64,000 nt of DNA from Phycomyces nitens (Eukaryota > Mucoromycota > Mucoromycetes > Mucorales > Phycomycetaceae): positions 248,001 to 312,000 of the forward strand of contig JAHRBC010000002.1 in the NCBI GenBank assembly GCA_022702545.1. The letters are read 5' to 3'. Below are positions 1 to 11,951 of this stretch, piece by piece (within the stretch, counting starts at the first letter, position 1; each line of letters starts with the position of its first letter). The notes under the pieces were generated by a model. It was given only the letters and a program-made list of their open reading frames with translations. It ran no database searches and was not told the DNA's origin. A program made the position numbers and the translations under genes.

Positions 1-457
1 TTTCTACATGACAGCAATTGATAGAAATCAGTTCATTTTCTGGAGACTTGTGATTGAGATAAAAATCATGAAGAAAATAGTTAACATGTGTCAATAAAAA
101 AGCACAGACAATTGTCATTAGGTTTTTCTTCATACTATCCAGCAATAATTGATATGACTAGCTATTCAAAACTATCTTTTGATACTTGGTTCTAGTTATG
201 TTTGAATCAGGAGAGAAGAAATTGATACTGTTGTATCGTAAAATAGAATGATGTTTCTTTAATGATATTTGTTCTTAGAAACAAAACTTAGATGTTAATA
301 TAATTGTATAGTCTCAGTGATCCAATTAGTAGTTGGCAAAAGTAATGGTTTAATTGAACATCAATTGATTCAAGATTTTGTATGAATATCAGCAAACATG
401 TATCAATAAAAAGTATCATCTCTTTGATTTATATATTCTTCTTTTAAAACTGATATC
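1..457. other. AT-rich left edge, no gene seen
   Basis: No credible coding region, RNA gene or terminal repeat is visible. A short motif resembling 'acatgtatcaataaaaag' occurs twice (near 83-103 and 397-415). It may be 5' non-coding sequence of the Crypton that follows; Cryptons have no terminal inverted repeats, so the element start cannot be placed. Confidence 0.4.
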
Positions 458-2554
458 ATGTCTTCCCAGCCTTCTTCTTCTCGCCAAATTACTGACTGCA
501 TCAATAATGCTAGTTGTGAGGCCGCAGTTGTTACTCTTGCTTTATCCACAAGAGAGAGTGAACGTCTTATCAACACCAGAAAAGTCTATTTGAGTAAACA
601 GAGACTCTTTGAGGTATGTTATAAAAGCTTTGATATTCTTCTGTTATTAATTCTTAAAAAATATAGGACTTCTGTTTATCAAACAATTATGAGAATGGGT
701 GTGTTGTCACAGAGGCCAAGCTTCTCAGATTCTTGGATAAAGTTGTAGTCCCCCAAGGAAACCTCAAAAAAGGTCCAAATCCTGATGGAACAGTCCAGGA
801 GCTTAAAATAAAGACAATCCTGCAGTATATCAAGGCAGTAGTGGATCTTCATGCCTCTCAAGCATCAAGAAACTTGTCAAGTGAGCCAAGCGTACGTGGA
901 AAGGCATTGCAGGCATGGCTGAAATCCAGACAATATGGTGAAAGACAAAGACATTGCCAAAGCTACCAGGATTGTGCTCTCCATAGTGCTCAGGACGGTT
1001 ACTCCCCAGATGAATTGATCAAAGTATCAATGTACTATTTCAATGAAGGAAAAGAAAATTCCTTCAGGGACTGCATGGTGTTTCTCTTGCAACATATGAT
1101 ACTACTTCGTGAAGAAACCACTTTTGATATGGATCTAGCCAATCTTTTTCCTCTGGAGTTCAAGGACAAAGGTTTCTCTGAATGCCCTGTATTGGTCATG
1201 CGCATTGACCACGGAAAAACAACAAAGTTTGGAACAGTCTAATATGCAGGAACAATCAGACATTGTGACTATCAGGTGTGTGCTTTTGGTGCTTTGGCCA
1301 TGTACTTTTTCTACTACTGGTATATCATGAACGAGGAGTTTCCTAATTTCCGGACCAACAAGGATTAGTACGTTCTGAAGGTTGTCAAGAGTGTCCAGCG
1401 TAACAAGCAGATGACTTACAGTGCCCAGTTGAATACAACAAACAGGGTGTTCAAAGCCTGCAATATCAGTAGCAGTAAGAAAACCCATGCAGGTCGTGGT
1501 AGTGGTGCTTGCCATGCTGAGATTGATAGTGCAACAGAAGACCAATTGCGGAGGCATGGACACTGGAACATGCAAAGCATAGAGACCTGCTACTTGACTT
1601 CTCTTCCACGGAGATCAATCCAGATCATCAATGGCTTCCCAGAAGAGAAGGGACAATTCTGGATCCCTTGAGGAAATGTGTGCCCATCTGAAAGTCTACA
1701 GAAGAAGGTGTTCCCCCAGGTGGATGAGCTGCTTGTACAAGTTGCCGGAGGAATATTTTGTGAGAACTCAATCTCTGTGCAAGCGTTCTTGAAGCTTCTG
1801 AAGACGATGCACAAGATAGTCTTGCAAGATGCAGTGATGTTCCAGGCTGAGCATCGAGCAAATCTGGTTTTCAACAATGCCTTATTTTGCGACCCCAAGT
1901 TCCTTGCATTTGAGAGTTCAATGAATGCTGCGTGCCAGGCTGCTGTGGAACCAGTAGATATACAGCTTCAAAGGGCTATGCCCTTGGTTTTGCGCCAGCT
2001 TCAGAGCCTGAATGCAAAGATTGATAGCAACCAGGCTATTATGCAGAGTGGTTTTTTGCAACAGCATGTTTCCCAGCCTAGTGAATGCCACTATTGCCAG
2101 CTGGTGATTGAATTGAGCGAGCATATCAGACATCTACAAGAAGCTTGTTACTTCTTTGGTTCTGGGAATAGGCTTCAGTCTTACCAGCAGCCCCCACCCA
2201 CCTATGGCAACACGGAACCACAACCAGTCAATGCAGTATATTCCCTTAGTAGGGATATTCACTCAGTGCCAGACCTTTGGCAAGAATGGTTTGTTAGGCT
2301 GTGCCCTGGTGTTCCATCAGTTATGGAACTAAACCAAACAAAAGGGTCCTCTTGGCGAAGAGATGTGAAAGGTAATACCATAATATTTTATTTTGTTTTT
2401 CTTTACTAATACTTTATATAGAATGACAGTTCTACTCTTGCCGCCTGGTAATAATCAATCAAATCTTTGATGTCCAGAAGAAGACAGGCTCTACAATAGA
2501 GGAAGCTGTAAAACTTGTTGAGAAACAGTGAGTTGAAAAGGACTGGTCCCTAAG
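458..2554 (+). pseudogene. Crypton-like tyrosine recombinase (Ndc10-like core plus GCR1_C-like C-terminus), decayed and truncated
   Basis: Exon 1 is 458-613, intron 614-666 (gtatgt...tatag), then a long exon from 667. A further intron follows 'GATGTGAAAG' (about 2374-2421). The middle part reads like the Ndc10/Crypton recombinase core: a His-x-x-Arg motif (THAGRG, about 1485-1500) followed by a candidate catalytic Tyr in 'CYLTSLPR' (about 1588-1612). The C-terminal part (VPDLWQEW...SSWRRD, about 2255-2370, then YSCRLVIINQI) fits the GCR1 C-terminal DNA-binding domain fused to fungal Cryptons. In-frame stops lie at 1240, about 1366, about 1669, 2424 and 2529, so the gene is dead. The 3' end is cut off exactly where the LTR at 2555 begins. 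The family call rests on motif recognition, not a search. Confidence 0.7.
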
Positions 2555-2826
2555 TGTGGTATACACACCACAGTTGAGTGAAATACAGACTCCACAACCG
2601 ATCTCCAGTTACTACTTGCTAATGACCCTGGCAAGTTAACATCTCAGGAGCAGTTACACACCAGGCACACGTACACTTCATACTGCTACAGTGATAACCA
2701 ACCATTACACAACGGGGACTTTAATTACAAGGGAATTTGAAAAATAGTATATAAGCAATAATAATATTCTTTCTTCAATAAATAATATTCTCACAGTATT
2801 CTTATTTCCCTTAAAAGATACTAACA
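2555..2826 (+). repeat. Solo LTR of Ty3/gypsy family 1
   Basis: It starts TGTGGTATACACACCACA and ends TAACA. It matches the 5' LTR of the gypsy element at 39935-40214 along its length, including the TATA-like 'tagtatataagc' and the downstream 'ctcacagta'. The last two bases (CA) are also the first two of the CACTA terminus at 2825. No matching right-hand target duplication is present; the left flank is 'ctaag'. Both copies of this LTR follow 'taag'. Confidence 0.8.
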
Positions 2827-3066
2827 CTGGAAAAACCCTTCGATTTCACCTAGTATAAATGGTGCAGATGGGTACTAGAAACATAGAGCTTTTTTTCATC
2901 TCAGACATTATTTTTTTTAAAAATAAAAAGTATAATTTTGATGCATCCTATTGGTTCGGGCAAAGGATCAAAGAACAATAGCCTTTTTCTTGTCTATAAA
3001 ATGACAGCAAATAAAAATATGTAGCACTTGTTTCCTTTTTTATCTCACAATCAAATAATATAAACT

Positions 3067-6000
3067 ATGTCTTCTATTTCCGCACAAAACACTACTGCCT
3101 GTTACTGCAACAAATGCAACAATAACCAGCAAGGATTCACTATTGTATCCAAGTGCACTTACCAACGCCATAGTAAGAGAGCAAGAACTGAAGAAACTGG
3201 CGAATTTGAGAGCAGTATGTATACTAGTGTTAATTTTCATTTACTGCGCAATAATAACTTGTATTTTTCAATTGAACTCAGGCACACAAAGTGATATGAT
3301 GGATTTGGACGTTGAGGGTAAAATATATTTATTTGAAAACCAGTGCAGAGTAATAAACTAATCTAACCCATATTTGCAGCAATGCCGATTATTGAATCCG
3401 AATCCGTGGCAGTTGACAGTCAGCCCAGCTTACCTTTTGGGGATTATGACCAAATGGTTGATGCCGATCAACTTGACAATGAGGTCAATGGCGATGGTGC
3501 CGAAATCACCAACAACTCTGACAATGACAGTGATGATGAAGCCAATGTCGAGGAGATTGAGGTCGAGGAGTTTGATAGTGAAGGTCAGTATTGAATAGCT
3601 ATAATACAAAAGCAAGCAAAAATTGAGTGTTAATAATTTTCCTTTTTAAATAATAGACCCTTTTGCTACTCCTGGTATGCCCGAAAACCCAGTGCACAGA
3701 GCAATTACCATTTTCGTTGTTCTGTTTGCATCCCGTTATGTGGTCGATAAGGGTGCTGTTGTCTTGATTGAGTTCATCAACAAACTCTTGACGATTTACG
3801 GACAGGACTTCCAATTGCCCTCAAGCCTTTCTGGTCTCCAAAGCATGACGGGTTTCACTGCCTTGACCAAGAGTGTAAAGAGATTTGTTGTGTGCCAGGA
3901 TTGCCACACGGTGTATGAGGAAGCTGGGTCTGCTCCACTTTGGTGCGATTCTGCTAAGCTCGGTTCCCAATCTGTATGTGGTTGTCAATTGATGAAGCAA
4001 TCGTCATCTGGTGCTTTGGTTGCCAAGAGATCGTATGTCTATCAGTCCGTCAAGCAGGCATTGAGAGTCCTTTTCCTCCGCCCAGATTTTGAGACCAAGA
4101 TTTGTCACTGGAACCAGGAGCTAAAAGTTGTAGACACCATGTGCGATATTGACGATGGTGCAATGTGGAAGGGTCTCCAGGACATGGGTGGTGTTTCGTT
4201 CATTGCAGATCCACGTTCTTTGATGCTGACACTGAACATTGACTGGTTCCAGCCCTTTGATGGAATCAGCTATTCTTGTGGTGCCATCTATCTTGTAATC
4301 AATAATTTGCCTAGGGAGGAAAGGTTCAAGGCCGAAAATACTATTCTCGTCGGTCTGATGCCTGGACCCAAGGAGCCAAAGACAGATGAGATCAACAGTT
4401 ATCTCAAGCCGTTGGTTGATGAACTGGAGCAGTTGTTTGTTGGAATAAGGATCCCAACCTTTGAGTGCCCGTCTGGTGTCAATGTCCGTGGTGCATCGTT
4501 GATGGTGGCGTGCGATATCCCAGCTGCAAGGAAGAGGAGTGGGTTTACGGCACACAACAGCACCAATGCATGCTACAAGTGCAATCGTCAGTTCTCTCGT
4601 TTGGAGGGGTCAAACCAGGTGGATTTCCATGGATTTGACTATTCACAATGGTCTCTTCGGACATCAGTTGACAACAGACACCATGCAACACTTTGGAAAG
4701 ATGCCCAGACAATTTCCGAAAGGCATGGACTTGAAGTTGAGAATGGTATACGATGGTCAGAGCTTCACCGCCTCCAGTATCTTGATCTTGTCCGCGCAAC
4801 TGTGGTGGACCCCATGCACAACCTCTTCCTGGGAACCGCCAAGAGAATGGTTGAAAACTGGATCTCTGGTGGCGATTTGTCCAATGACGATCTTCTTGTG
4901 ATGCAGGAGATAGCAGACACCATGGAGCTGCCAAGTGATTACAGTTCACTAAAGACAAAGATTGCCAGGGGATTTCCATTCATGAAAGCAGACGAGTGGA
5001 AATCTTGGGTGCTGGTATATTCGCCTGTTGCATTGAAGCCCGTTCTCCTGCGTCAAAAGTTTAACAGTTGGATGAACTTTGTGGATGCCTGCCGCCTGAT
5101 TGTCAAGCCATCTGTGTCCTTCCAGGATGTTGACAATGCCCATCACCACCTTCAGCAATTCTGCCAAGAGTGCGAGTGCCTTTACCCTCCAAGTCTTCTC
5201 ACCTGCAACATGCACCTGCACCTCCATCTTCATAAGACCATCAATGATTTTGGACCGGTGTACGGCTATTGGCTCTTTGGGTTTGAGAGGTACAACGGAT
5301 TGCTAAAGAACGTGAGCACGAATGGAAAGAATGGGTTTGAGGCAACCTACATGCGGAAATTTGTCCAGGACGTATTCAAGAATGATTATGTCAATGCTGT
5401 TCTACAATCTCCAAGCCAAGACATCTTCACTCCTCTCTTTTCAAACCTCCTCTCTGCCTCCACCTCTGCCTCTATCCCTACCCCCACACCCACACCCACA
5501 CCCACACCAACACCAACACGACGCCCGTTCAGATTGCTGGATTTCATCGAAGCTTCAGAGAATTCTGAATTCCCAATCAAGGGTAACGAGCCTCTTCCCC
5601 CCTCTGCGTTTCCTCTGCTTCAAAAGTCTGCCACAAAAATGAGTGATATTGACTATCCTCAATTGTTGGCTTACTATGTGGATACGTATGACATTGACAC
5701 CCTCCAGCATTATCAACATGCCACTTCTTCTTCGTTGTTTGTTGACAATCAGATCGTGAAGCTGAAATCAATAAATCTCCTTGGCCAAGTTTATCGTGGA
5801 CACAATAGCTCTGGAAATGGTGGATCTCGTGTACAAGCTTTGTTTGGTAGCAGCACTGGTGAGAACCAGACCGCCTATACTGGGCAGATACAGTATATTT
5901 TTGTTCATCAGTTTACGCCGCCTCTCTCTGCCTCTGTCCGTTTAAATCGTCGTGGCTATCAAAGCCAGCATGTCTTTGCCTTTGTGCGATGGAATGGTGT

Positions 6001-6142
6001 CTGTTATGAACGATCACGCGAAGATGAAGGTGTTGACATCTGTTTGCCCAGTTTTTCTCCTGCTACCAATGGGTGCATCTTGCCAGTGCATCGCCTTCTT
6101 TTGGAAGTTGCGACTGCCACACACACAAGCCGAATGGTATAA
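3067..6142 (+). pseudogene. tnp2-type CACTA transposase of CI-1, C-terminal frameshift
   Basis: Four exons: 3067-3214, 3282-3317, 3380-3583 and 3657-6142. Exon 1 encodes a small Cys motif (CYCNKC); exon 3 is acidic (Asp/Glu/Asn-rich). The large exon carries a second Cys cluster (CQDC), the DWFQPF block, MPGPKEP, and DPMHNLFLG, all typical of the tnp2 transposase family. A Pro-Thr dipeptide run (about 5480-5520) separates the core from the C-terminal domain. The gene is nearly identical to the CI-2 copy but lacks one A near 6132, so it ends early after THTSRMV and loses about 15 residues (957 instead of 972 aa). The loss is small, so residual function cannot be excluded. Catalytic strand transfer of the element is the known role of the family. 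Confidence 0.85.
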
Positions 6143-6311
6143 AGAGGATGCTGGTCATTCCTTTGCCAAAGAAACTTTGCATGTAATAAAAAAATAAATA
6201 TCTTTTCTCTTTTATAAAGAACAAACAGAAATAGCATTGCCTTTATAAATGTCGTCAAAACGTAACGCGTGTCAAAAAAAAATAGATGGAGAGATAAAAA
6301 AAATTATTTTA

Positions 6312-7488
6312 TTAAAGCCCATGTCTAAGAGCCCACTGAGCAAGACTGGGATTTAAATTGGTCGGGACTGCCACGTCCACAGTTCTGCCATAAACCCTTG
6401 ACAGCAACTGGTGAGAGTTTGCTCCAAGTTGGAGACCAACGAATCTATCAACGACTTGGATAAATCAGTTGTACTATCAATTGCACATTAGTAATCTAAA
6501 GTCATCCAAAATATTATTTATAATCAGCTCAACAACTCACTTCATTGCTTCTCCAACTTGGGCGGATGGTCTTAACCACACGCCTTCTCCCAGTTTCGGT
6601 GACCTCGTCATCCGATTCTCCTCCGGACATTGCTTCCTTGGGGAGTGCATTGGCACAATCCCAGCCCATCTCTTGGTTGATGGCAACCATGTTGCTGCTG
6701 TATGCCTTTGTTCAGTGCTTGTGGTTCTAATAATAACCTTGTTATTATTTTTTGGAATAGATTTTTAATATATCAAGGATAACTTACTTCACCAGCACGT
6801 CTGGCTCTCTGTGAACGTGTGTTCGTGATCTCTTTTGCAGCAGCAGAGATCTTCTCCTGTTTGCATCTGTTGATGAAGTTTTTGTGGAGCTTATCACGAA
6901 GATCCTTGGTTCTCATCCCATCACCAGCAAACTTGTGCTCCAGGACGACAAGAAGCCTGTTCACTAACTCCTTGTTTGGAGTCACATTAAAGTGAACATC
7001 TGTGTTCCACCTGGGCTTGTTGGTGTTGGCCAAGATCTCTGCTGGAGTATTTGCATGGAAATTTGGCTCCCACAAGAACTCACGGATCTTTCTCTGATAT
7101 AGTAAACAAGTTAATGAATTGATAATATAGTATAAGGTATAATGCTTACATTGACCTCCACTGATGTTTTATGGCTGGGTCCGGCCAAACCAATGGCCTC
7201 CACAACCGCAACATTGCTGGGTTCACTGGTGGCAGTGGCAGGAACCTCTTCTCCAAAATTGTCAATGGCCTTAATGGCTTCACGGGTTCCAGCAATGATG
7301 ACACCAAGTCTGGCATCCATCATTACCAGTTTGGTGTTGGAGGTCACCAACTCGCCTTCTACATTGGTGACCTTATCTTCCACTCTGGTCATGTTGTCTT
7401 GAATTCCAGAGAGCATCTCGACAATTTGCTCCATGTTGGCAGGAGCAGGAGTGGGACGAGGAGCAATCAATCTTCTTTGGTTAACTAT
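6312..7488 (-). pseudogene. CACTA accessory gene of CI-1, start codon lost
   Basis: It has the same four-exon structure as the CI-2 accessory gene (48480-49668), convergent with the transposase gene. The annotated ATG of CI-2 corresponds here to ATA (7486-7488), and the next in-frame ATG (near 7434) would drop about 18 residues. The protein has an N-terminal Pro/Ala segment, then a helical heptad-like stretch ('MEQIVEMLSG... MTRVEDKV'), then a conserved central block with W/N/L positions ('NKELVNRLLVVL'), and a C-terminal block after 'RPSWRSDE'. I do not recognise the family. Its constant place beside the transposase suggests a second mobility protein, such as a DNA-binding TnpA analogue; this is inference. 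Confidence 0.65.
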
Positions 7489-7601
7489 TTTCTAGAATAT
7501 GGTAAAGTATATTTCGATTATAATTATTAGTTTTTGTTCAATTGAAATAAAAATAAATATAATATACATACAAAAACTGTTTTGTTGGGTGGGTGAGTAA
7601 G

Positions 7602-7627
7602 TGTGTGTGTGTGTGTGTGTGTGTGTA
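7602..7627. repeat. (GT)n microsatellite
   Basis: A pure GT run just upstream of the accessory gene start. The otherwise nearly identical CI-2 copy (about 49783-49811) has a longer run, so the locus is length-variable between copies. Confidence 0.9.
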
Positions 7628-7927
7628 AAGGTAAGAGAGGTTGAATATCAAAAAGGCCCTTATATATAGGCATTTTGAATGACTATAAAGATGTTCCTCT
7701 ATTGTCTTGAAGCACTGAGATGCAAATCGGCCTTGATATTGTTTTTGGGCTCAATCCATCATGCTTTCCGCAGCATGCTTCAAAGGTGAAAAAAAATTTC
7801 AGACTCTCTTCTTTTTTTTTGGTTCCCTTTATTTTTCCTTTTCCTTGCTTTTTTGATATTGGCGCCTTTCTCTGGTAAGACATTTTTTATACCTCTTTAT
7901 ACACACAAATTAACCTCTTTTTCATAG

Positions 7928-8664
7928 ATGTGCGCTCCCATTGCAACTCATCCTTTCCACAATGGCCATCTAGACAAATACTCACTGGCCGCATTCACTG
8001 GTACCATCATCTTGATAAAAATTATTTTCACTTTCTCTCTTAGATTGGCCAAACAACTTATATAAGGATGCCATCGGCACCAGGTAAAAAAATTTCTTTC
8101 AATCATACTTGTTCCCTCTCTGACTCTATTCCATTGTAGACTGCCCTTTCTATTCACGCCATCGGCCTCCTCTATCATTCGCAATTGTAATCATAAAGGT
8201 AATATTCTTTATAAATCTCTTTTTGCTTATCTAAAATATTATTCAGACTATTTATTAATAATTATTATTATGTGTTTTATAGACTCACTTGGGCTTCCTT
8301 TGCACACCATGCCCCCTACTTTGATAACCCATTTGGCTCCTGGTATGTAAATTAAATATATCATCACTCTGTTCACCCATATTAATTTTTATTCCCTTTT
8401 TTATAGTAAAACCCACCACACAGCCCATCCAGCCTTACAATTCAAGTCCCCTTTGCGCACTCTTGCCCATCTCTTGCAATGTAAGTATCTTTTGACACAC
8501 AAAAATTTTCTCTTTGTACCCCATATCATTAACACTTCTTTTATCTTTTACAGAACACTCCCGCAGCCCAAAAAATCACTGGATATTCATATTTTTGCAG
8601 GTATTTTTTATGTAGAAAAATATTCCATCCAAATAGCAGCAGGCAACTGGGTAGAAACGGCTAG
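7928..8664 (+). CDS. Third CACTA gene ('gene 3'), six-exon 138-aa protein of unknown function
   Basis: Exons: 7928-8000, 8044-8083, 8140-8198, 8283-8342, 8407-8480 and 8554-8664. All five introns are GT-AG and 43-84 nt long. The exons add to 414 nt of coding sequence plus TAG: 138 codons in one open frame although no exon exceeds 111 nt and several carry stops in other frames. The protein is rich in Pro, Ser, Thr and Asn, begins MCAPIATHPF and contains NSSPLCALLPISCNN. The CIII-1 element has a matching C-terminus (NSAPLCPFLSIPYNN) with the splice in the same place, which argues for selection at protein level. It sits divergent from the accessory gene. No domain, signal peptide or membrane helix is evident and I assign no function. 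The exon chain is my manual assembly; expression is untested. Confidence 0.65.
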
Positions 8665-9147
8665 GCCATAGGAATAGGCGTAATAGTAGACCCTAAACCT
8701 AGAAACATTCTATTCTTTCTAATAAAAATAAAAACGTAAAACATTACCAATCAATTATAAATGGGAAATCAAATAATGGGTGATATATTATTGGTCAAGA
8801 AGAATAAAGAAGATTAAATACTACACTATGAGGATGAAAAAAGTGTAGTAAAGATGTAAAATACTACAGTGTTATTCTCTCAAAATAGATTCTTTCAAAA
8901 CAGAACCGCACATTTAAATGCTTAATCCCCCCATAATCTAATTAGATATACCCGCCAAAAGTGCTACTGGACCTCAGCTGCAGCACCTCTTTCAATAATT
9001 ATGCTAGCAATTATCACGACATACTGCTAGCAGCTAAGACTAGGTTGTTCTCAAGTGGAATTATATGTAGAGTTTATCATAATTCAGGTAATTACACTAT
9101 TGTTTACTTATCTTTCCGCACTGGTAATCAAGCCCGTTTTTCCAGTG

Positions 9148-9639
9148 AAGACAAAATGAGATATGAAAATGTGCGAAGACAATGTAAATATGAAGTATGA
9201 AGATATGGATAACAGTAATATGATAAAGTGAGCAGTGTGAGAGAAGGGACAGAGATATGAAGGGGTATGAATAAAATGAAGTGCCGATGTGTGAGAGGGT
9301 GTAAAGAGGTAGATAACATGAAGAGAAAGATAAGTGCGCACAGACAGCAATGTGGGGAGAAGGGAAGGGAAGATAGATGACAAAAATAGTGTACAATGGA
9401 TAAATATGGAAATGGATAGGAGGGGTTTGAAATGAGAGTGAGGGTGACAAATATGGAAAATCAAAGAAGTGCGGAGAAAAGGGAGATATGAGAAATAAGG
9501 TGACTTGCAAATGGAGAAAGGTGACGTTGCCAAGTTGATCAGGATGCTACGTCACGCTTTCTAGCAGGGAAGGCCTTGGAAAAGTCACGTGAAATGGAGA
9601 GAAGTGGGCGAAGCTGGAAACCCTACAACACCCGTGTTA
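9148..9639 (-). repeat. LTR of tRNA-associated family, truncated by CI-1
   Basis: It is nearly identical to the right-hand part of the LTR at 31343-32597 and ends ACAACACCCGTGTTA. The other half of the LTR is missing where CI-1 begins. It contains a single copy of the 21-bp unit that is repeated four times in the 32.4-kb copy. A 10-nt spacer separates it from the tRNA-Thr fragment at 9650. Confidence 0.8.
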
Positions 9640-9649
9640 AGGAGAGGAA

Positions 9650-9664
9650 GCCTTCTTGGCTCAG
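9650..9664 (+). repeat. tRNA-Thr 5' fragment = 15-bp target duplication (left copy) of LINE-2
   Basis: GCCTTCTTGGCTCAG, identical to nucleotides 1-15 of the intact tRNA-Thr at 36904. The same 15 bp recurs at 15852-15866 and 32609-32623, each time directly at a LINE 3' end. Confidence 0.9.
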
Positions 9665-10479
9665 ATTAAAGATTATTTTTTATTATAGGGATATAATGCT
9701 GGCGATCTATAGATCATATAGCATCCCAGGTGCAAAAGAGAGGAACAAAAAAGTCTAAGGAAATCACAAAGACAAAAAAAGTAGAGGGGGAGAAGGGAAA
9801 CAAATCATACTAAGCTAAAAGCCTGAACCTGCTCTCCACTTTGCAGCTGTGTAAAAAGGTGTAACAGTGAAAGGGAGGAGACAGATTTACAGAACAAGAA
9901 ACATTTCAGAAAGAGTGGAAAGAAAGAAAAGAAATCTAGCTAAACTAATGCCAAGAAAGGCCATGATCAGTCTCATGGGCATACACTGCAAAAACTGTGG
10001 GGTAAAACCATGTATATAACCAGAAATAAATAGGGGAAAAGTTTAGGTTTTCAGGGGAGAACAGAATACTACAAGTATGGGAGTAAGCAAGGTTTCTCCT
10101 GGGCTCAAAGTTGAATCTCATACAGGTGCAAAGTTGAAAACTTTTGGGAGAGTAGGGTTCATTAGCTTTTTCTGCATATAGATTTTTGGTGTTTACCAGA
10201 TTTTTGTGCTTAAAACTATGTTTTTAGTGTAATAGATTATGTGTTTATAAATTGAAAAGACGATTACACACAGCAAATAAAGTTGGGGAGAAGCTGGCTT
10301 TCTCCATGGTATCAAGGATATCCTCAAGCAATTAACCAATCATCGAATACTATTACTGTGCAATCAAGCATAGAATGATCCCCCCCATTGTTTTATACCC
10401 CGTACTTATTAGGTTTATGGTTTATATTTGTGTTTATTGGAAAGAATAGAATGGCTCTGTACACAAGCTCTAATACTAT

Positions 10480-11951
10480 TACTGTTTATCCTTGCCGCTT
10501 CTACCGGCCTACTTGATACTACTTGGATCGGGTGCTTCACTACTGAACAATACCTGAAAATAGGGACCGACGGCGATTTGGGTGGTTGCGGCAGTATTCT
10601 AATACAATAAAAGTTATATTAGTGACATATATTCAAGAGTGCGGGTGTTGTTCAAGATGCGAGGTATATTATACTTACATTGTAAGGGATGGATAAGAAC
10701 GGACAAAGTGGGGCTGAGTTGTGCAGCATGGCATGGCATGACATGGCATCTTGTATGATTAGATTGACTAGAGATGGGGTAAAGTAAATTACTATGGGTG
10801 AATTGAGTGATAGAATAATCGATTTACATACCAGAAACAGAGTTGACAATTAAGTAGAGGATGTTACGTGATGACCAACAATAGATTCTTATTAAGAGTA
10901 TAGAACAATATTAGTAAATAGCCAGAATAATATTATAGAAAGAGATAAAGACCAAGAAAAGGCATTACCATTATGATAACCAGTCGTAGATGATGAAGGG
11001 GCCAGATGGGGTGGACAGTGATGGCGGCGGTCTATAGTAGAATAAGAAACGTTAAAGGATAAAATAGTTTGACACGAAAATATTTTTTACCAAGCCACCA
11101 ATGACAATACCATATAATAGACCATTTGAGTAGAGGAGGTCTATAAGTTAAAAAGAGAGAATCAGAATAGTGTTATGGAAAGCATAAATACTAAGAGACA
11201 GTATTACTATTATGATAACAGTTGTAGATGATGGAGGAGCCAGATGGGGTGATTGATGGTGGCGGTCTATAGTAGAATAAGAAACGTTAAAGGAGAAAAT
11301 TATTTGACATGATTTTTTACCATGCCACTGATGACCATACCATATAATAGACGTGTGAGCGGAATATATCTATAAAATAAAAAGAGAGAATAAGAATAAT
11401 ATTATAGAAAAGTATAGACCAAGAAACGGCATTATCATTATGATAACCAGTTGTAGATGATGGAAGAGATGGACAGGGTGTGATGGGGGTGACCCAAGTA
11501 GAATAAACAACGTTGGACAAAAAAAAGGTTTGACACCAAAAGGTTCTTTTTTACCATGACACTGATGACAATACCCATATAATAGACCGTGTGAGTGGCG
11601 GAGGGCTATAAGAGAAAAAGAGAGGATCAGAATAATATTATAAAAAATATAAAGACTAAGAAAAGATATTACCATTATGATTCCAATCGTACATGAAGGA
11701 AGAGGTAGATGGGGTGAATGGTGGTGTGATCTACAATAAAATAAGCAACGTTAGAATAGAAAATTGTTTGACACGAAAAGATTTTTTAGCCCAATATTGA
11801 TGATAGAACCATATAATAAGCTGTGTGAGTTGAGGAGGTCTATAAAATAAAAAAGAGAGTCAGGATAATTTGCGAGATGCTAAAGGCACATTCAACTGAC
11901 CACAGATTGTTTGGATGAGCAATGCAAGCAGGATGTATTGAATGAGCGCAT
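10480..11951 (-). pseudogene. Gene 3 of CIII-2 with tandem exon/intron modules
   Basis: The minus strand begins with an ATG at 11951-11949 matching the CIII-1 start. It continues through about six modules of about 234 bp, each with two intron-like segments, and ends with the conserved last exons (NSAPLCPFLSIPYN near 10690). The same broken splice signals seen in CIII-1 are present (missing GT donor near 11800, missing AG acceptor near 11490), so the defects predate the two copies. An array-wide reading frame is not maintained. Confidence 0.6.

Larger units (their letters stand above)
2825..9147 (+). mobile_element. CACTA (tnp2/EnSpm-type) element CI-1
   Basis: The left end begins CACTGGAAAAACCC and the right end (reverse complement) begins CACTGGAAAAACGG, a 12-bp perfect terminal inverted repeat with the CACTG motif of this superfamily. 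It carries a transposase gene (+), an accessory gene (-) and a third spliced gene (+). From about 2825 to about 8810 it is almost identical to CI-2; the last 330 bp differ sharply. The right flank 'aag' continues as an LTR whose uninterrupted relative is at 32043, which fixes the right boundary. The left flank is 'taa', so the 3-bp target duplication does not match and the two flanks do not come from one insertion site. Confidence 0.9.

Noticed and set aside
5386..5580. Minus-strand ORF with a Val-Gly repeat
   Set aside because: It is the antisense of the Pro-Thr microsatellite in the transposase.
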